A DNA stretch of 64,000 bases from Ruegeria_C sp041537925 (GCF_041537925.1 NZ_JBGOSH010000002.1:310001-374000); one strand, 5' to 3'; positions 1-9,095 are shown, counted from the first letter of the stretch. Notes: generated by a model not told the origin, from the sequence alone. Numbers and translations: made by a program.

Positions 1-708
1 CAGGCTGAACCGCGCGCCCAGCACAAAAGCCAGCAGGGTCTGAAAGCCGCCATGGCGGAGACCCATGCCAAGCGCCTCCATCAGCGGTTTGAACGCCTCT
101 AGCGAGGTCTCGCCCGGGATGTCGAAGGACACCTGCTGCCCACCACTCATCGCCGAGGTGCGAATAACGGTCGCGAAGGGGCGCAAGCCGGGCAGGGCGG
201 TCAGCGCGGTTTGTGCCAGCGCCATCACCGGCGCGGGCAGCAACTCGAGCGTCTGCGGGCCCCATTCAAACGCTGCCTGCACCTCGCGCAGGCCCGATCC
301 ATCGACCCCAAGCGCGTAATGCGCCCCCCCCGAGGCCGAGACGCCATAACGCGCCCGCGCGGGTTCCGAGCGTTGGTCATACCAGCGAAGCGGATCATGC
401 CCGAAATGGCTGTAGATCATCGAGCGCACGGTGTCGTTGGTCATCTCGCGCTGATCTCCGGCGCTGATGCTGCGCCCGGTCGGCGTGACCTGAAAGGCCA
501 GCGCGCGGGACTGGGTTTCGGAAAAGCTGGGTTCAAAGCTGCGCGCGGCCTGCGCGCCCAGCGACGGATCGCCCAGCGACCAATCCAGCGAGCGGTCAAG
601 CGCGCGTGCGACCTGCCGGTCCGAAGTGGGATCGGCGGTCATCAGGCGTTGCGCGGCGGTGTGCAACACGTTCTTGGCGGCATCGGCGGCACGGGTGTGA
701 TAGGTCAT
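1..708 (-). CDS. Unknown protein, N-terminal 236 residues (runs out of window)
   Basis: The reading frame is open from an ATG at 708 to the window edge, so the C-terminus is missing. A strong ribosome binding site (AGGGAGG) lies just upstream of the ATG. No signal peptide or membrane segment is visible. The visible protein is alanine- and arginine-rich at the N-terminus and becomes a mixed sequence with several aromatic residues (SMIYSHFGHDPLRWYDQ around residue 100). I do not recognise a family. It is the last visible gene of the minus-strand operon and starts 30 bp after the stop of the 717-aa gene, so it is probably co-transcribed with the subtilase and its companions. Confidence 0.75.
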   Translation of the reverse strand, partial: MTYHTRAADAAKNVLHTAAQRLMTADPTSDRQVARALDRSLDWSLGDPSLGAQAARSFEPSFSETQSRALAFQVTPTGRSISAGDQREMTNDTVRSMIYSHFGHDPLRWYDQRSEPARARYGVSASGGAHYALGVDGSGLREVQAAFEWGPQTLELLPAPVMALAQTALTALPGLRPFATVIRTSAMSGGQQVSFDIPGETSLEAFKPLMEALGMGLRHGGFQTLLAFVLGARFSL

Positions 709-738
709 CGGACCCTCCCTTCAGGCTGGTACTCCGGA

Positions 739-2892
739 TCAAAGCCGCGGCAGCATGGACAGGATCTGGTCAGGGCTGGGCGTCTGCCCGCTATTGACCA
801 GATCGCGCAGCGCGTTGACGCCGGTCATGTCGACCGGGGGCATTGCACCGCCTCCCATTCCTCCCATTCCGCTCATGCCGCCGAGATCGGGCAGGCTGGG
901 TGCGGCATGGGTTTCGACCGGTTCGGAATACTCGTCGATCAGACCATCGCCGATGCCGGTCACCGCACGGAAATGCTGCGCTGCGTTGACCAACCGCACA
1001 GAATCGGCATAGCTCAGATCGCCCTCATTGGCCTGCGTGTCGGAGAAGAGCGGCGTTACCGCACCCTGCGACCAGACCGTGTGGTTTTCGGCGATCACCG
1101 ACATGATGCTTTGGGTTTCCACCGCAAGCGTGCGGTGCAGCACGGTGTTCACGGTGATGCCGAACTCGCGCTGGCTGACCCGTTCGATGACCTGCCAGGG
1201 CGTGGTGACACCAAAGGCGGTGCGCACCGCGGGCAGGCCGAGCACTTTCATCACCTGCTTGATCTGACGCGCCATCCGTTCGGCGGTAAAGGCGGTGCCC
1301 GCCCAGCCCCGGAGCGAGACATTGGCGGCAAAGTCACGGACCGCCTTGCGCACGAATTCGCCCGAGGTCAGCTGGAACCGGCGCCCGCGTGCGGCATTGT
1401 CGAACTGAGTGACCAGACTGCGCTGGCGCTCATATTCGGCCACCGCCGAGACCGAGCGCATCAGCAGCGTGTTGAACTCGGTATTGGGTTGGATGTCGAA
1501 GGCCAGTTCACCACCCGGCGCGCCCAGAACGCGGGCGTAAATAGAGCGCCGTGCGCCTTCGTCCAGCAGATCGTCCTGATCCCAGTAGAGGTTGTCCAGC
1601 ACCCGCGCCGAACCATCCGAGGCCGGAATCGGCAGCAGTCCTGCCACAAATAGCTCCAGTATCCGGGCGCATGCCTTGATGGCGAACTCAAGCTGGTAAC
1701 CCACATAGATGGTCGATACCGCGCGGATATTCTCGCGCTCGATCTCGTCATTGTAGCCTGCCGGATCGTTAAGCGGCGGCAGGTCGACATTGGCAACGCC
1801 CCCGCCGCCACCTGAGCCGCCCGAGGCGACATCGCCGTTATAGGCAGCGTCGACGGTGGGGGTCAGCAGCGTGAGGTCACCCAGATGTTCGGAGTAGGTA
1901 TCGACCGCTTTGCGGGTGGCCACGGCGAGCGATTGAAAGAACGCCTTATCACCCTTGGCCAGCTTGCGCTGGATGATCTTCCAGGCCCGAACGAAATACC
2001 CGATACGCTGGGTCTGTTTTGGATCGGGCGCGGTCATCTGGATAAAGAGGTCATTACCATCATCATCCACCTGACCGCTCTTGTGGCTGTCGATCGCGAC
2101 GGTACCGGATTCCGCAGCACTGCCCGACAATTCGGCCACCGCCTTTTGCGCATGGGCGAAGAACCGCGAATCCTGCGGGTTGTAATGCCCGTCCAGCAGC
2201 ATCAGCGCCGCGGTGGCGGCGGACCAGACCGCAGCGTCATCACCATCATTGGGACCATGCCCCAGCAGCGCGACCGAGGTCACCACTGCGTCGACATAGA
2301 TCTTCTGATTGGCGCTGTCGCGCAAGCTGGGCGGCAGGCCAGCGGGGTTGAACGCCAGTTTTTCGAGAATCTCGTCCCGAATGGGTGTTGGGTCGAACAT
2401 TTTATCCTCCGTTCCCGTGTCGCCGGGGGTTTGGGTGTCTGCCCGCGGCGCAGGCTGGATGGTTTTGCCCAGACGGGCGGATTCGAGCGCATGCTCGAAG
2501 AATTGCGTGTCGAGGTCGTCGCCCAGACCGGCGGCGGCGCGCCAGATGCCGCGCACTCGGTCCTGATGCACGCTAGCGGCGGTGACATTGCGCGATAGCC
2601 AGTTGGCGCTGTCCTTTTCGACCTCGCCATTGGGATCGGCTAGCTTGGCCATGCAGATGGCGCGCGCGACCAGGGCTGAGGCGGCCTCGGCAGCCTGCAG
2701 GCTGCCATGGTCTTCGCGGGCGGTGCGAAGCTGGAGTGTCACAGTTTCCAGCATGTCGATGTCCATTTGGCCGGACGCAGCCTCGGCGATCTCGGCCAAC
2801 GCCTTGGTCTCTGCCTCGGTGGCCGCGCCTTGCATCACATAGCGGGACAGAATGGCGAGCCCGTCCTCGCCGACGGTGTCGATAAAGCTCAT
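739..2892 (-). CDS. Unknown 717-aa protein of the subtilase operon
   Basis: The ATG at 2892 overlaps the stop of the upstream subtilase gene (ATGA) and has a GAGGAGG ribosome binding site inside that gene's end, so translation is probably coupled. The protein looks soluble. It has an alpha-helical N-terminal third, a glycine-rich linker (SGGSGGGGG near residue 370), a helical second half and a glycine/methionine-rich tail (GGMSGMGGMGGG) near the end. The linker suggests two folded units. I do not recognise the family and assign no function. Position in the operon ties it to the protease, as a partner, substrate or structural component; that is inference. Confidence 0.8.
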   Translation of the reverse strand: MSFIDTVGEDGLAILSRYVMQGAATEAETKALAEIAEAASGQMDIDMLETVTLQLRTAREDHGSLQAAEAASALVARAICMAKLADPNGEVEKDSANWLSRNVTAASVHQDRVRGIWRAAAGLGDDLDTQFFEHALESARLGKTIQPAPRADTQTPGDTGTEDKMFDPTPIRDEILEKLAFNPAGLPPSLRDSANQKIYVDAVVTSVALLGHGPNDGDDAAVWSAATAALMLLDGHYNPQDSRFFAHAQKAVAELSGSAAESGTVAIDSHKSGQVDDDGNDLFIQMTAPDPKQTQRIGYFVRAWKIIQRKLAKGDKAFFQSLAVATRKAVDTYSEHLGDLTLLTPTVDAAYNGDVASGGSGGGGGVANVDLPPLNDPAGYNDEIERENIRAVSTIYVGYQLEFAIKACARILELFVAGLLPIPASDGSARVLDNLYWDQDDLLDEGARRSIYARVLGAPGGELAFDIQPNTEFNTLLMRSVSAVAEYERQRSLVTQFDNAARGRRFQLTSGEFVRKAVRDFAANVSLRGWAGTAFTAERMARQIKQVMKVLGLPAVRTAFGVTTPWQVIERVSQREFGITVNTVLHRTLAVETQSIMSVIAENHTVWSQGAVTPLFSDTQANEGDLSYADSVRLVNAAQHFRAVTGIGDGLIDEYSEPVETHAAPSLPDLGGMSGMGGMGGGAMPPVDMTGVNALRDLVNSGQTPSPDQILSMLPRL

Positions 2893-4253
2893 GGGCTTAC
2901 CTCCTCATATGCCGGAATAATGGTGTCGAGCCGCGCCAGCGCGGCGGGAATGTTCAGCATGCCCCAGCCGGTATCCTCATCCGGCTGGCGGCCATGGTTT
3001 TCAGCGGAATAGCACAGCGCCTGGCGCGCCTCTTCGGTGGTTAGGTCGTGACCGCGCCTGCGCGCCCGCGCCGCCAGCAAGGCGGCGGCGCCTGAGACGA
3101 AAGGTGCTGCGTGGCTGGTCCCGGTCGAGCGGCCATAGCCATGCAGCTTGGTGGAATGGACCGCCTCGCCCGGCGCGCAGAGCGCCACATGCGGGCCGCG
3201 TGTCGAAAAGTCAGAAACCAGGCCATCAAGCGCCATGGAACCCACTGCGATACATTGCGGCAGGGCGGCGGGGAAATAGTCCTCATTCAGGCCGGAATTG
3301 CCCATTGCCGCGACCGGAATGGCATTGCGGGCGGTGGCATAGGCGATGGCATCGGTATGGGGCGGGGGTGCCAGCGGGTCGAGATCATCACGCGCGGTGC
3401 CAAAACTCATGTTCAGCACCTTGGCACCCAGATCAACGGCGGCCTTGATGGCGGCGTCGATATCAGAGAGGCCGCCGACGCCAAAGACCGGTCCTTCGCC
3501 CGCCCGCGCAGCGGCCAGCGCGCGCACCGGCACGATACGGCATGCCCCGCCGACGCCATGGGTCATCGAGAGCCCCCGGGCGCCGATGATGCCCGCAACA
3601 TGGCTGCCATGTCCGGTCTCGTCGCGGGCGCAGAAATCGCGGCCAAGGCTGTCACCGACCAGCGAGATGCCCTCGGTGATCTGGCCCATACCCAGATCGA
3701 CCGTGTCATATCCTGCCACGAGGCGACCGTTGAATTCTTCATGCTCCAGCGCCACGCCGGTATCGATCACCGCAACGGCGATGGCGGAGGATCCCGGTTC
3801 GACGGCAAGGGCTGCCAGTGCCCCGACATGATCGAACGGTGCGCGGGGGTCGGCGGTGCTGTAGTCGCGATCTTCGACCATTGGCGGTACGGTGGAGAGC
3901 GGTTCCGCGCGGACCCAATCCACCGCATCAGCATCGCGTAGCGCTTTGACCACGTCAGCGGCACGCTCCGGTTCCGCCAGTTCGATACACAGGACCCGCG
4001 ACAGGCCAAGCCCGGTTTCCAGATCGTTGTAATCGGCGTCGCGCTGGCCGATCCGGTTGACATGGGCACCTGCATGGAACACCCGGCGCGCGCGCATGCC
4101 GGTGGTCTGGCGCAGGATCGCGCGGTCCACATCACCGCTACCATCCGCCGATCCTGACGCTCGCCGCGCGCCATCTAGCACATCCAGATGGGCCGGTGCG
4201 CGGGTCTCGACCCCTTGCCGCAGCTTGAGCTGGAGGTGACCGCTGCGTCTCAT
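2889..4253 (-). CDS. Subtilisin-like serine protease (S8 family)
   Basis: A 454-aa subtilase. The catalytic triad is complete: Asp in VIDTG (about residue 164), His in GHGSHVAGI (about 215) and Ser in GTSHAAPFVSG (about 380). The oxyanion-hole Asn in MGNSG is at about 319. About 130 residues precede the catalytic domain and could be a propeptide-like or docking segment. There is no signal peptide or membrane segment, so it probably acts in the cytoplasm or is exported by a dedicated route. I chose the ATG at 4253 because it overlaps the upstream stop (ATGA); a longer in-frame extension upstream reads as non-coding arginine-rich sequence. Both neighbours overlap it, which implies a stoichiometric operon. 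Family assignment is secure; target and localisation are unknown. Confidence 0.93.
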   Translation of the reverse strand: MRRSGHLQLKLRQGVETRAPAHLDVLDGARRASGSADGSGDVDRAILRQTTGMRARRVFHAGAHVNRIGQRDADYNDLETGLGLSRVLCIELAEPERAADVVKALRDADAVDWVRAEPLSTVPPMVEDRDYSTADPRAPFDHVGALAALAVEPGSSAIAVAVIDTGVALEHEEFNGRLVAGYDTVDLGMGQITEGISLVGDSLGRDFCARDETGHGSHVAGIIGARGLSMTHGVGGACRIVPVRALAAARAGEGPVFGVGGLSDIDAAIKAAVDLGAKVLNMSFGTARDDLDPLAPPPHTDAIAYATARNAIPVAAMGNSGLNEDYFPAALPQCIAVGSMALDGLVSDFSTRGPHVALCAPGEAVHSTKLHGYGRSTGTSHAAPFVSGAAALLAARARRRGHDLTTEEARQALCYSAENHGRQPDEDTGWGMLNIPAALARLDTIIPAYEEVSP

Positions 4254-5257
4254 GCGCCTGACCCTCCAGTAAGATCGAAATCCTCCATCTCGCCATCGGG
4301 CATCTCGACGATCAACCGACCGGGTCCCATGGCCCAACCCTGTGGCAGGGAGAAAGAAACAGACGAGGGCTTGGCCGCAAGCAGGTTCAGGTTCTGCCCG
4401 TCCAGCCGCGCCACCGGCAGTCGACCGCCATCGGTCAGGTTGGTGCCGCGCAGTTCGATATTGCGCGCATCCGGCTTGATCGCGAGTTTGCGGCGGTGCT
4501 GTCGCAGCCGGTCCGCGATCGGGTTTGAAATAGGAGGTGAGGATTGTTCGGGCGTTTGCGTGGAAATGATCGGCTCGGGCTGCGGTGCGGCTGGAGAGAG
4601 CGGGCCGCGTGGTGGCCAGAAGCCACCCGGTTGTGGCGGTGGTGCCGGGTCCGGCTTCGGCGTGGACGCGCCGTTGGTTGGGGGGGCAGGCTGGCTCACC
4701 GGTTGCGGTGGCAGGTCCGGCGCCGCTGCGTCGGGTAATGGTGTCTCTGGTGTCGCGGTTTCAGGATCGACCACATCGCTCAACCGAGGACGCGCCAGGT
4801 TGAGCGCGCCTCGGATGCGGCCCAGATTGATGCCGGAATGACGCGACAGGCCTTCGTCGCCCGCATTGCGCTCCAGATTGCGCAGTTGGGCGGCATTGCG
4901 TACACCGACGCGCGCCAATTGCCGCCGCTCATCGGGGGCCAGACCCAGCTCGTCCAACGTGGGAGCATTCGCCATCTCCATCGAGATCGTGTTCTCCTCG
5001 ATCATCGGGCGCGTTATGGTGGTGAAACCGATGCTCACCGTGCTGGCTCCTTCTTCGTTTGGGGCGGCGGGGCGGAAAGTGACCCGCCCAGCCTGATCCA
5101 TCTCGACGAACACCTTGAGATCGACGTTGAAATCCTTCAGGGCGAAGGTCAGGGGGCGGTTGACGGCCTTGAGCCGCAGCGCATCCTGCGTCTGATCGAG
5201 CTGGGCGGTGATCGCCTCGAGAAACTCCTCAATCGGATAGCCACCGGCGGGGGACAT
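4250..5257 (-). CDS. Unknown 335-aa protein, possible trypco2-like N-terminus, Pro-rich centre
   Basis: Residues 1-90 resemble the trypsin-co-occurring domain type (trypco2): an amphipathic helix (EEFLEAITAQLDQTQDAL) followed by strands with the pattern FALKDFNVDLKVFVEM. Residues 100-160 are helical (DELGLAPDERRQLARVGV) and may form a helix-hairpin-helix. A long proline-rich linker at about 165-250 leads to a C-terminal beta-rich segment. The ATG at 5257 shares a base with the upstream stop (TGATG); a GTG at 5260 is an alternative start. The gene overlaps the subtilase start. Trypco domains are reported beside proteases in predicted conflict systems, which would fit the adjacent subtilase, but the similarity here is by eye only. 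Confidence 0.75.
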   Translation of the reverse strand: MSPAGGYPIEEFLEAITAQLDQTQDALRLKAVNRPLTFALKDFNVDLKVFVEMDQAGRVTFRPAAPNEEGASTVSIGFTTITRPMIEENTISMEMANAPTLDELGLAPDERRQLARVGVRNAAQLRNLERNAGDEGLSRHSGINLGRIRGALNLARPRLSDVVDPETATPETPLPDAAAPDLPPQPVSQPAPPTNGASTPKPDPAPPPQPGGFWPPRGPLSPAAPQPEPIISTQTPEQSSPPISNPIADRLRQHRRKLAIKPDARNIELRGTNLTDGGRLPVARLDGQNLNLLAAKPSSVSFSLPQGWAMGPGRLIVEMPDGEMEDFDLTGGSGA

Positions 5258-5541
5258 CACGTCGCCTCGTCTGGTCCGGTGGCTGGGGTTGCGGTATCCG
5301 GCAGCGCCTCATGCGGTGCCTCGTGAATTGTGATGCGCGCGCGATGCGCGATCGGCTCAAAACCCGACCGGAAGGCCGACCAAGGCGGATGGGCGACAAA
5401 GACCGGGCCGTCAGCCCCGCGTTCCAGCGACACGAGCAGCGGCAGGTCGATCTCGGCTTCGGTCACGGACAGGCCGGGATGATCAGGCGTCGCACCATCG
5501 GCCAGCGCGGTCAGGGTCTGGGCGAGCGTTGCGCGGATCAT
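5257..5541 (-). CDS. Unknown 94-aa protein
   Basis: A small protein with an ATG at 5541 overlapping the upstream stop (ATGA) and a GGAGGTG ribosome binding site. It consists of a short helix, a strand with alternating hydrophobics (LSVTEAEIDLPLLVSLER, about residues 23-41), further strands and an acidic Thr/Pro tail. The strand pattern is similar to one in each of the two neighbouring proteins. No family recognised. The overlaps on both sides and the good ribosome binding site make it a real gene despite its size. Confidence 0.8.
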   Translation of the reverse strand: MIRATLAQTLTALADGATPDHPGLSVTEAEIDLPLLVSLERGADGPVFVAHPPWSAFRSGFEPIAHRARITIHEAPHEALPDTATPATGPDEAT

Positions 5542-6740
5542 GTGCCACCTCCGTTATTGTCCATCGGCGGCAGGGGCGGCGGCGGCGGCAGGGGGGCAGC
5601 CGGTTGCGGCGGGGTTTCGCCGCCTTGACCGGGAGCCGCGCCTTCGGTCTGTTGCGGCTGGGTCGCCACATGGGCGTTCTGGTTGATGAGCTGGATCGCG
5701 GCGCTGTCGGCGAAGCGTTCGAGCGGGAAGTAATCCGAGCGGAACCGGACCCGCACCTCACCGGTCAGATCGGCATTCATGTTGATCTCGGACTGGGCGT
5801 TGATGTTGGTGGTGTTCACCAGCAGACCGCTTGCCGCGAACTGATTCGAGCCCAATTGCCCCGCCAGCGACCAGTTGGTCGGCTTGTAATCGGAGAAGGT
5901 GAGCGAGGTGCTCTGGCTGGCGTCGATGTGGAAGACCAACTTGGCATTGATCTCTCCGTCCGAGACCACAATGCGGTTGATCCCCATCATCACCATCGTG
6001 GCCAGCGACTGATGCCGCATCTCGGCCAGGGTCTTGCGGGTCTGGGGCACGACCACCTGCTCGACCGCGTTCTGGTCCAGATCCATCGGGCTGTCGAAGC
6101 CCAGATCCTTGAGGAAGCTCGGCAATTGCCCTGCACCGACGGCTTGGGTGTTCACCGTCATCTGCGGCTGGCCCGAGGTGATGTCCTTCTGGAAGATGTC
6201 GCCGTAATTCGAGGTCAGGTGATCCCGGGCCATATCATCCGAGATATTGTCCTCCATGAACACATCGACGGTCTTGGCGGTCTCGGCCAACAGGTTGGAA
6301 TAGGCCTCCATCTGCTGGATCGAACTGTCGACAATGGCCTGGAACGTGCCCTGGATGAGCGAGGCGCAGAAATCCGGAAAACCTATCGCGCCAAGCATGG
6401 TCTGGGTGGCGTCGCCTGCGTCCTGAAAGATGTTGCTGCCGCCTTGCGCGCCTGCGGGTCCACCGGGCGCGGGCGGGCTGGCGGCGGGTGCGGGTTGCTG
6501 GGCGGGGGGCTGCGCGCCACCTCCTCCGCTGCGCATTTGGTTGAAATTGGGGGCCAACTGTCGGGCTGGCGCATTGGCCGGGTTTTGCCCCAGATAGCCG
6601 AAGACCTTTGACATCGCCTGAGCCATGTCGTCGCGATCGGCGGGCGACATATTTTGCCATGCCTTGCTCTGCGCCAGCATCGTGTCTATCGCGGGCCGGT
6701 CCAGATGCGGTGTCTGCGCCTGCTGGTGGGGGTCATACAT
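5538..6740 (-). CDS. Unknown 400-aa protein, low-complexity linkers, beta-rich C-terminal half
   Basis: The N-terminal 60 residues are helical (AWQNMSPADRDDMAQAMSKV). They are followed by a Gly/Pro/Gln/Ala linker (about 70-105), a helical segment (about 110-190) and a beta-rich region (about 240-350) containing INRIVVSDGEINAKLVFHI. The tail is proline- and glycine-rich. No signal peptide or transmembrane segment is seen. The start at 6740 overlaps the end of the upstream gene by 8 bases, and the stop overlaps the next start (ATGA). The layout, a helical assembly region plus a beta domain between flexible linkers, would suit a scaffold or adaptor, but I do not recognise the family. Confidence 0.78.
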   Translation of the reverse strand: MYDPHQQAQTPHLDRPAIDTMLAQSKAWQNMSPADRDDMAQAMSKVFGYLGQNPANAPARQLAPNFNQMRSGGGGAQPPAQQPAPAASPPAPGGPAGAQGGSNIFQDAGDATQTMLGAIGFPDFCASLIQGTFQAIVDSSIQQMEAYSNLLAETAKTVDVFMEDNISDDMARDHLTSNYGDIFQKDITSGQPQMTVNTQAVGAGQLPSFLKDLGFDSPMDLDQNAVEQVVVPQTRKTLAEMRHQSLATMVMMGINRIVVSDGEINAKLVFHIDASQSTSLTFSDYKPTNWSLAGQLGSNQFAASGLLVNTTNINAQSEINMNADLTGEVRVRFRSDYFPLERFADSAAIQLINQNAHVATQPQQTEGAAPGQGGETPPQPAAPLPPPPPLPPMDNNGGGT

Positions 6741-8793
6741 GACTTGCCCCCGGTTCGGCTGTGGCGCCGTTGTCGCGGAATGCAGGCGCTACGCGCAGTT
6801 TCAGCAGCGCATCGCCCTGCGGACCCGGCCCCAGCGAGGTGACCAGCGTATCGAGGGTGGATTCCGGGTCGGGCATTTGCACGGGCGCCTCTGGGCCAAG
6901 CCCACGCAGCTCGGTCAACAACGCGAAATGGCTGGCGTCATCAACGGTTTCTGTGGGCGTGAGGCCTTGCGCGGTCTGAAAGGCGTTCAGGCTGTCATGC
7001 CCCAGCGCCTGCAGCGCTGCGGCCAGTTTTGCGGGCGTGTCGAATGGGTTGATCGCCGCACGGCTCAGGGTGATTGCTTGCGGCACACCGCTCAGGATCG
7101 CCAGCGTCAACAGCATCGCCTGACCGCGCCGGTTCGCGATGCCCAACGCATCTGCTACCGGCAACATCGGTTCCAGCCGCCGTGCAATGATCTGGGCGCG
7201 CATAGCTGCCTGGAAGGGCGGATGCTGTGCGGCCTTGCGAAACCGGTCGACCCAGGGGTCTTCCCAAATATCGCGGCCTTCGACCTGTTGCACCCGCGCT
7301 CCGCGCCCGTCAGGAGCATCGCCGCTCAACGGGCCGGAGGCGGTGGTGGCTGCGATCAATTGATCGGCGGCGGGGCCGAAGGTGGCGGCGAACTCAGCCG
7401 GGTCGGCAGCCTGCATCAGCGTCAGCAACTCGCCCAGTTCGCCACTGTCCTGCCCGGCCTGATGCGGCCCCAGCGACAATCCGTCATGAGCGCGCTGGTA
7501 ATAGGGATGGGTCTGACCGAGACGGCCTCGGAACGCACCGTCAAGATTGAGCGCTTCGTAGCGACCTGCAACGCCCTCAGTCAGAACCGTCTGGACCAGC
7601 GCGTCTTGCCAACCCTCACCGCCTGCGGTAGGCGCGGGGGTAGAAGGGTTTGGTTGCATCGGGACTGGGGCGGGTTGAACCGGAGTTGGAGGTTCCTGGG
7701 GTCCGTCCGTAGGCGCCGGAGGCGGCGGCGTGTCGTCCAGCGGAGGAATCGGCGTGGCGGCGGGCCGATTTGCAGATGGCGCTTTGCTGGCCCCATTCAT
7801 CGGACCCAGACCGTCATCATAGTGAGACAGCGGGGCCTCCTCCGGCGTGTTTGCGTCATAGTCGCGGAACATGGCGGGTGTGCCAGCACCTGTGCCATAG
7901 GCATAATCATCGTCGATGAAATCGTCAGTCTGTGGCTGTGGAGGCACCATTTCGGGTGCGCCATTCTTCTGTGGGGTCGAATCTGCGGTCACGGGGGTTG
8001 CGCTTTGCGTGGGTAGGCCGTTTTGCACAGGTGGTGCGCCGGCAGGTTGCGGCGCAACGGGTGTCGGGCTGCTGACACCACCGTCAGAACCGGGCGTGAC
8101 CGGGCTTGGACCGTTGATCACACCCGACGGAGGCGCGTTGCCCGGTTCTGGTGAGGCGACGGGCATCTGCATCTGGCCGTTTGGGGCCTGCACCGGCAAC
8201 CCGCCAATCATGCGCGGCAGCGGTGTTTGCGTGGTGGCGGGGGCGACCGCCATGACCCGCCCGGACGGCCCGACCGAACCCAGTCGATGCACCGCCATGC
8301 CCAGAACGTGACTCAGGCTTGCCGCGCTCAGATCCCCGGCGAGACTGACAAAGGGAGCCTCGGCAAACCGATCAGGAGGTAGGGAGTAAATCCCGTCCGT
8401 GGCCGTTTCGTCGGCATAGCCCACCGCCAGATAATGCAGCCGGGTCGGGCGCGGCTCCTGGCTGATGACATCGCGGATAAAGGCGCGGGGCAGCATGTAG
8501 AAGCCGGTCTCGATCTCAATGGGCAGGCCCTGAAAATCCTGCCGGGATGAGCGAAAATTCTTCGGCGTCCGGCGATGCGCCTCGGCCGGATCAAACAGCG
8601 CCGGGCCAGTGGCGACGATCACGTCGAAAAACCGCATCCCCGGCGCGCTGACCTGAAACGAGAGCGACGGATCGGCGCGCCGCAATTCCTGGCGCGAGGG
8701 AGAGACAATCACGGGCATCGCCGCCGACGGATCGCCCGAGCTGATCTGCGGCGTGACAGGCATGGGCCGGGACGGAGAGGAAGAGATATTCAT
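6733..8793 (-). CDS. Unknown 686-aa protein with possible lysozyme-like C-terminal domain
   Basis: The ATG at 8793 overlaps the upstream stop (ATGA) and has an AGGAG ribosome binding site; a longer in-frame extension belongs to the preceding gene's region. Residues about 30-190 form a folded domain. Residues about 200-420 are a long Pro/Gln/Gly-rich linker. About 425-600 is a helical domain with ILTEGVAGRYEALNLDG-type sequence and GLSLGPHQAG, reminiscent of lysozyme-fold peptidoglycan hydrolases in which a Glu is followed by a Gly-Leu-Ser-x-Gly turn (in this protein the segment reads VLTEGVAGRYEALNLDG). A helical tail follows. There is no signal peptide. The hydrolase call is weak; the gene itself is well supported by its overlaps and codon bias. 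Confidence 0.8.
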   Translation of the reverse strand: MNISSSPSRPMPVTPQISSGDPSAAMPVIVSPSRQELRRADPSLSFQVSAPGMRFFDVIVATGPALFDPAEAHRRTPKNFRSSRQDFQGLPIEIETGFYMLPRAFIRDVISQEPRPTRLHYLAVGYADETATDGIYSLPPDRFAEAPFVSLAGDLSAASLSHVLGMAVHRLGSVGPSGRVMAVAPATTQTPLPRMIGGLPVQAPNGQMQMPVASPEPGNAPPSGVINGPSPVTPGSDGGVSSPTPVAPQPAGAPPVQNGLPTQSATPVTADSTPQKNGAPEMVPPQPQTDDFIDDDYAYGTGAGTPAMFRDYDANTPEEAPLSHYDDGLGPMNGASKAPSANRPAATPIPPLDDTPPPPAPTDGPQEPPTPVQPAPVPMQPNPSTPAPTAGGEGWQDALVQTVLTEGVAGRYEALNLDGAFRGRLGQTHPYYQRAHDGLSLGPHQAGQDSGELGELLTLMQAADPAEFAATFGPAADQLIAATTASGPLSGDAPDGRGARVQQVEGRDIWEDPWVDRFRKAAQHPPFQAAMRAQIIARRLEPMLPVADALGIANRRGQAMLLTLAILSGVPQAITLSRAAINPFDTPAKLAAALQALGHDSLNAFQTAQGLTPTETVDDASHFALLTELRGLGPEAPVQMPDPESTLDTLVTSLGPGPQGDALLKLRVAPAFRDNGATAEPGASHV

Positions 8794-9095
8794 GGGCGGG
8801 TTCTCCTGTCGGGGGCGGTGGCCTCGTCCATCAGCCGGGTGATGAGTGCGGGTAGCTCCTGCAGCTCGTGAAAGCCGAGCCGCTCTTCGGTCTGACCGGC
8901 CTCGGCGCGCTGACGGGGATTGGGGATACGTTCGACCCAACCGCGCCAGACCTCGGCAGCACCGGCGATCTCACGGGGTTCGCTCCGGTAGATCACGACA
9001 AATCGATGTGATTGGGTGTGGCGGGCATGGGACACGTGCGACTCGGGTTCAGAGCAGGGTTTCCAATCCAGTCTGCACAAGGTGCGACACCGCAT
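8790..9095 (-). CDS. Small unknown protein, first of the overlapping block
   Basis: About 101 residues, ending with a stop that overlaps the start of the 686-aa gene (ATGA). The C-terminal 70 residues look genuinely coding (FVVIYRSEPREIAGAAEVW, then an amphipathic helix before an Arg-rich end). The start is uncertain: ATG 9095 is used here, but GTG 9035 or GTG 8996 are possible and the first 20 residues (Cys/Arg-rich) may not be translated. No family recognised. Its ending FHELQELPALITRLMDEA could be a partner-binding helix. Confidence 0.6.
   Translation of the reverse strand: MRCRTLCRLDWKPCSEPESHVSHARHTQSHRFVVIYRSEPREIAGAAEVWRGWVERIPNPRQRAEAGQTEERLGFHELQELPALITRLMDEATAPDRRTRP

Noticed and set aside
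211..1653. 480-aa plus-strand open frame opposite the 717-aa gene
   Set aside because: It is antisense to a gene with good ribosome binding sites and overlaps; composition is Arg/His/Gly-rich, typical of a shadow frame in high-GC DNA.
5529..8016. Two long plus-strand frames (about 360 and 463 aa) opposite the subtilase operon
   Set aside because: Both mirror the third-position GC bias of the minus-strand genes, have no ribosome binding sites and show no family signature.
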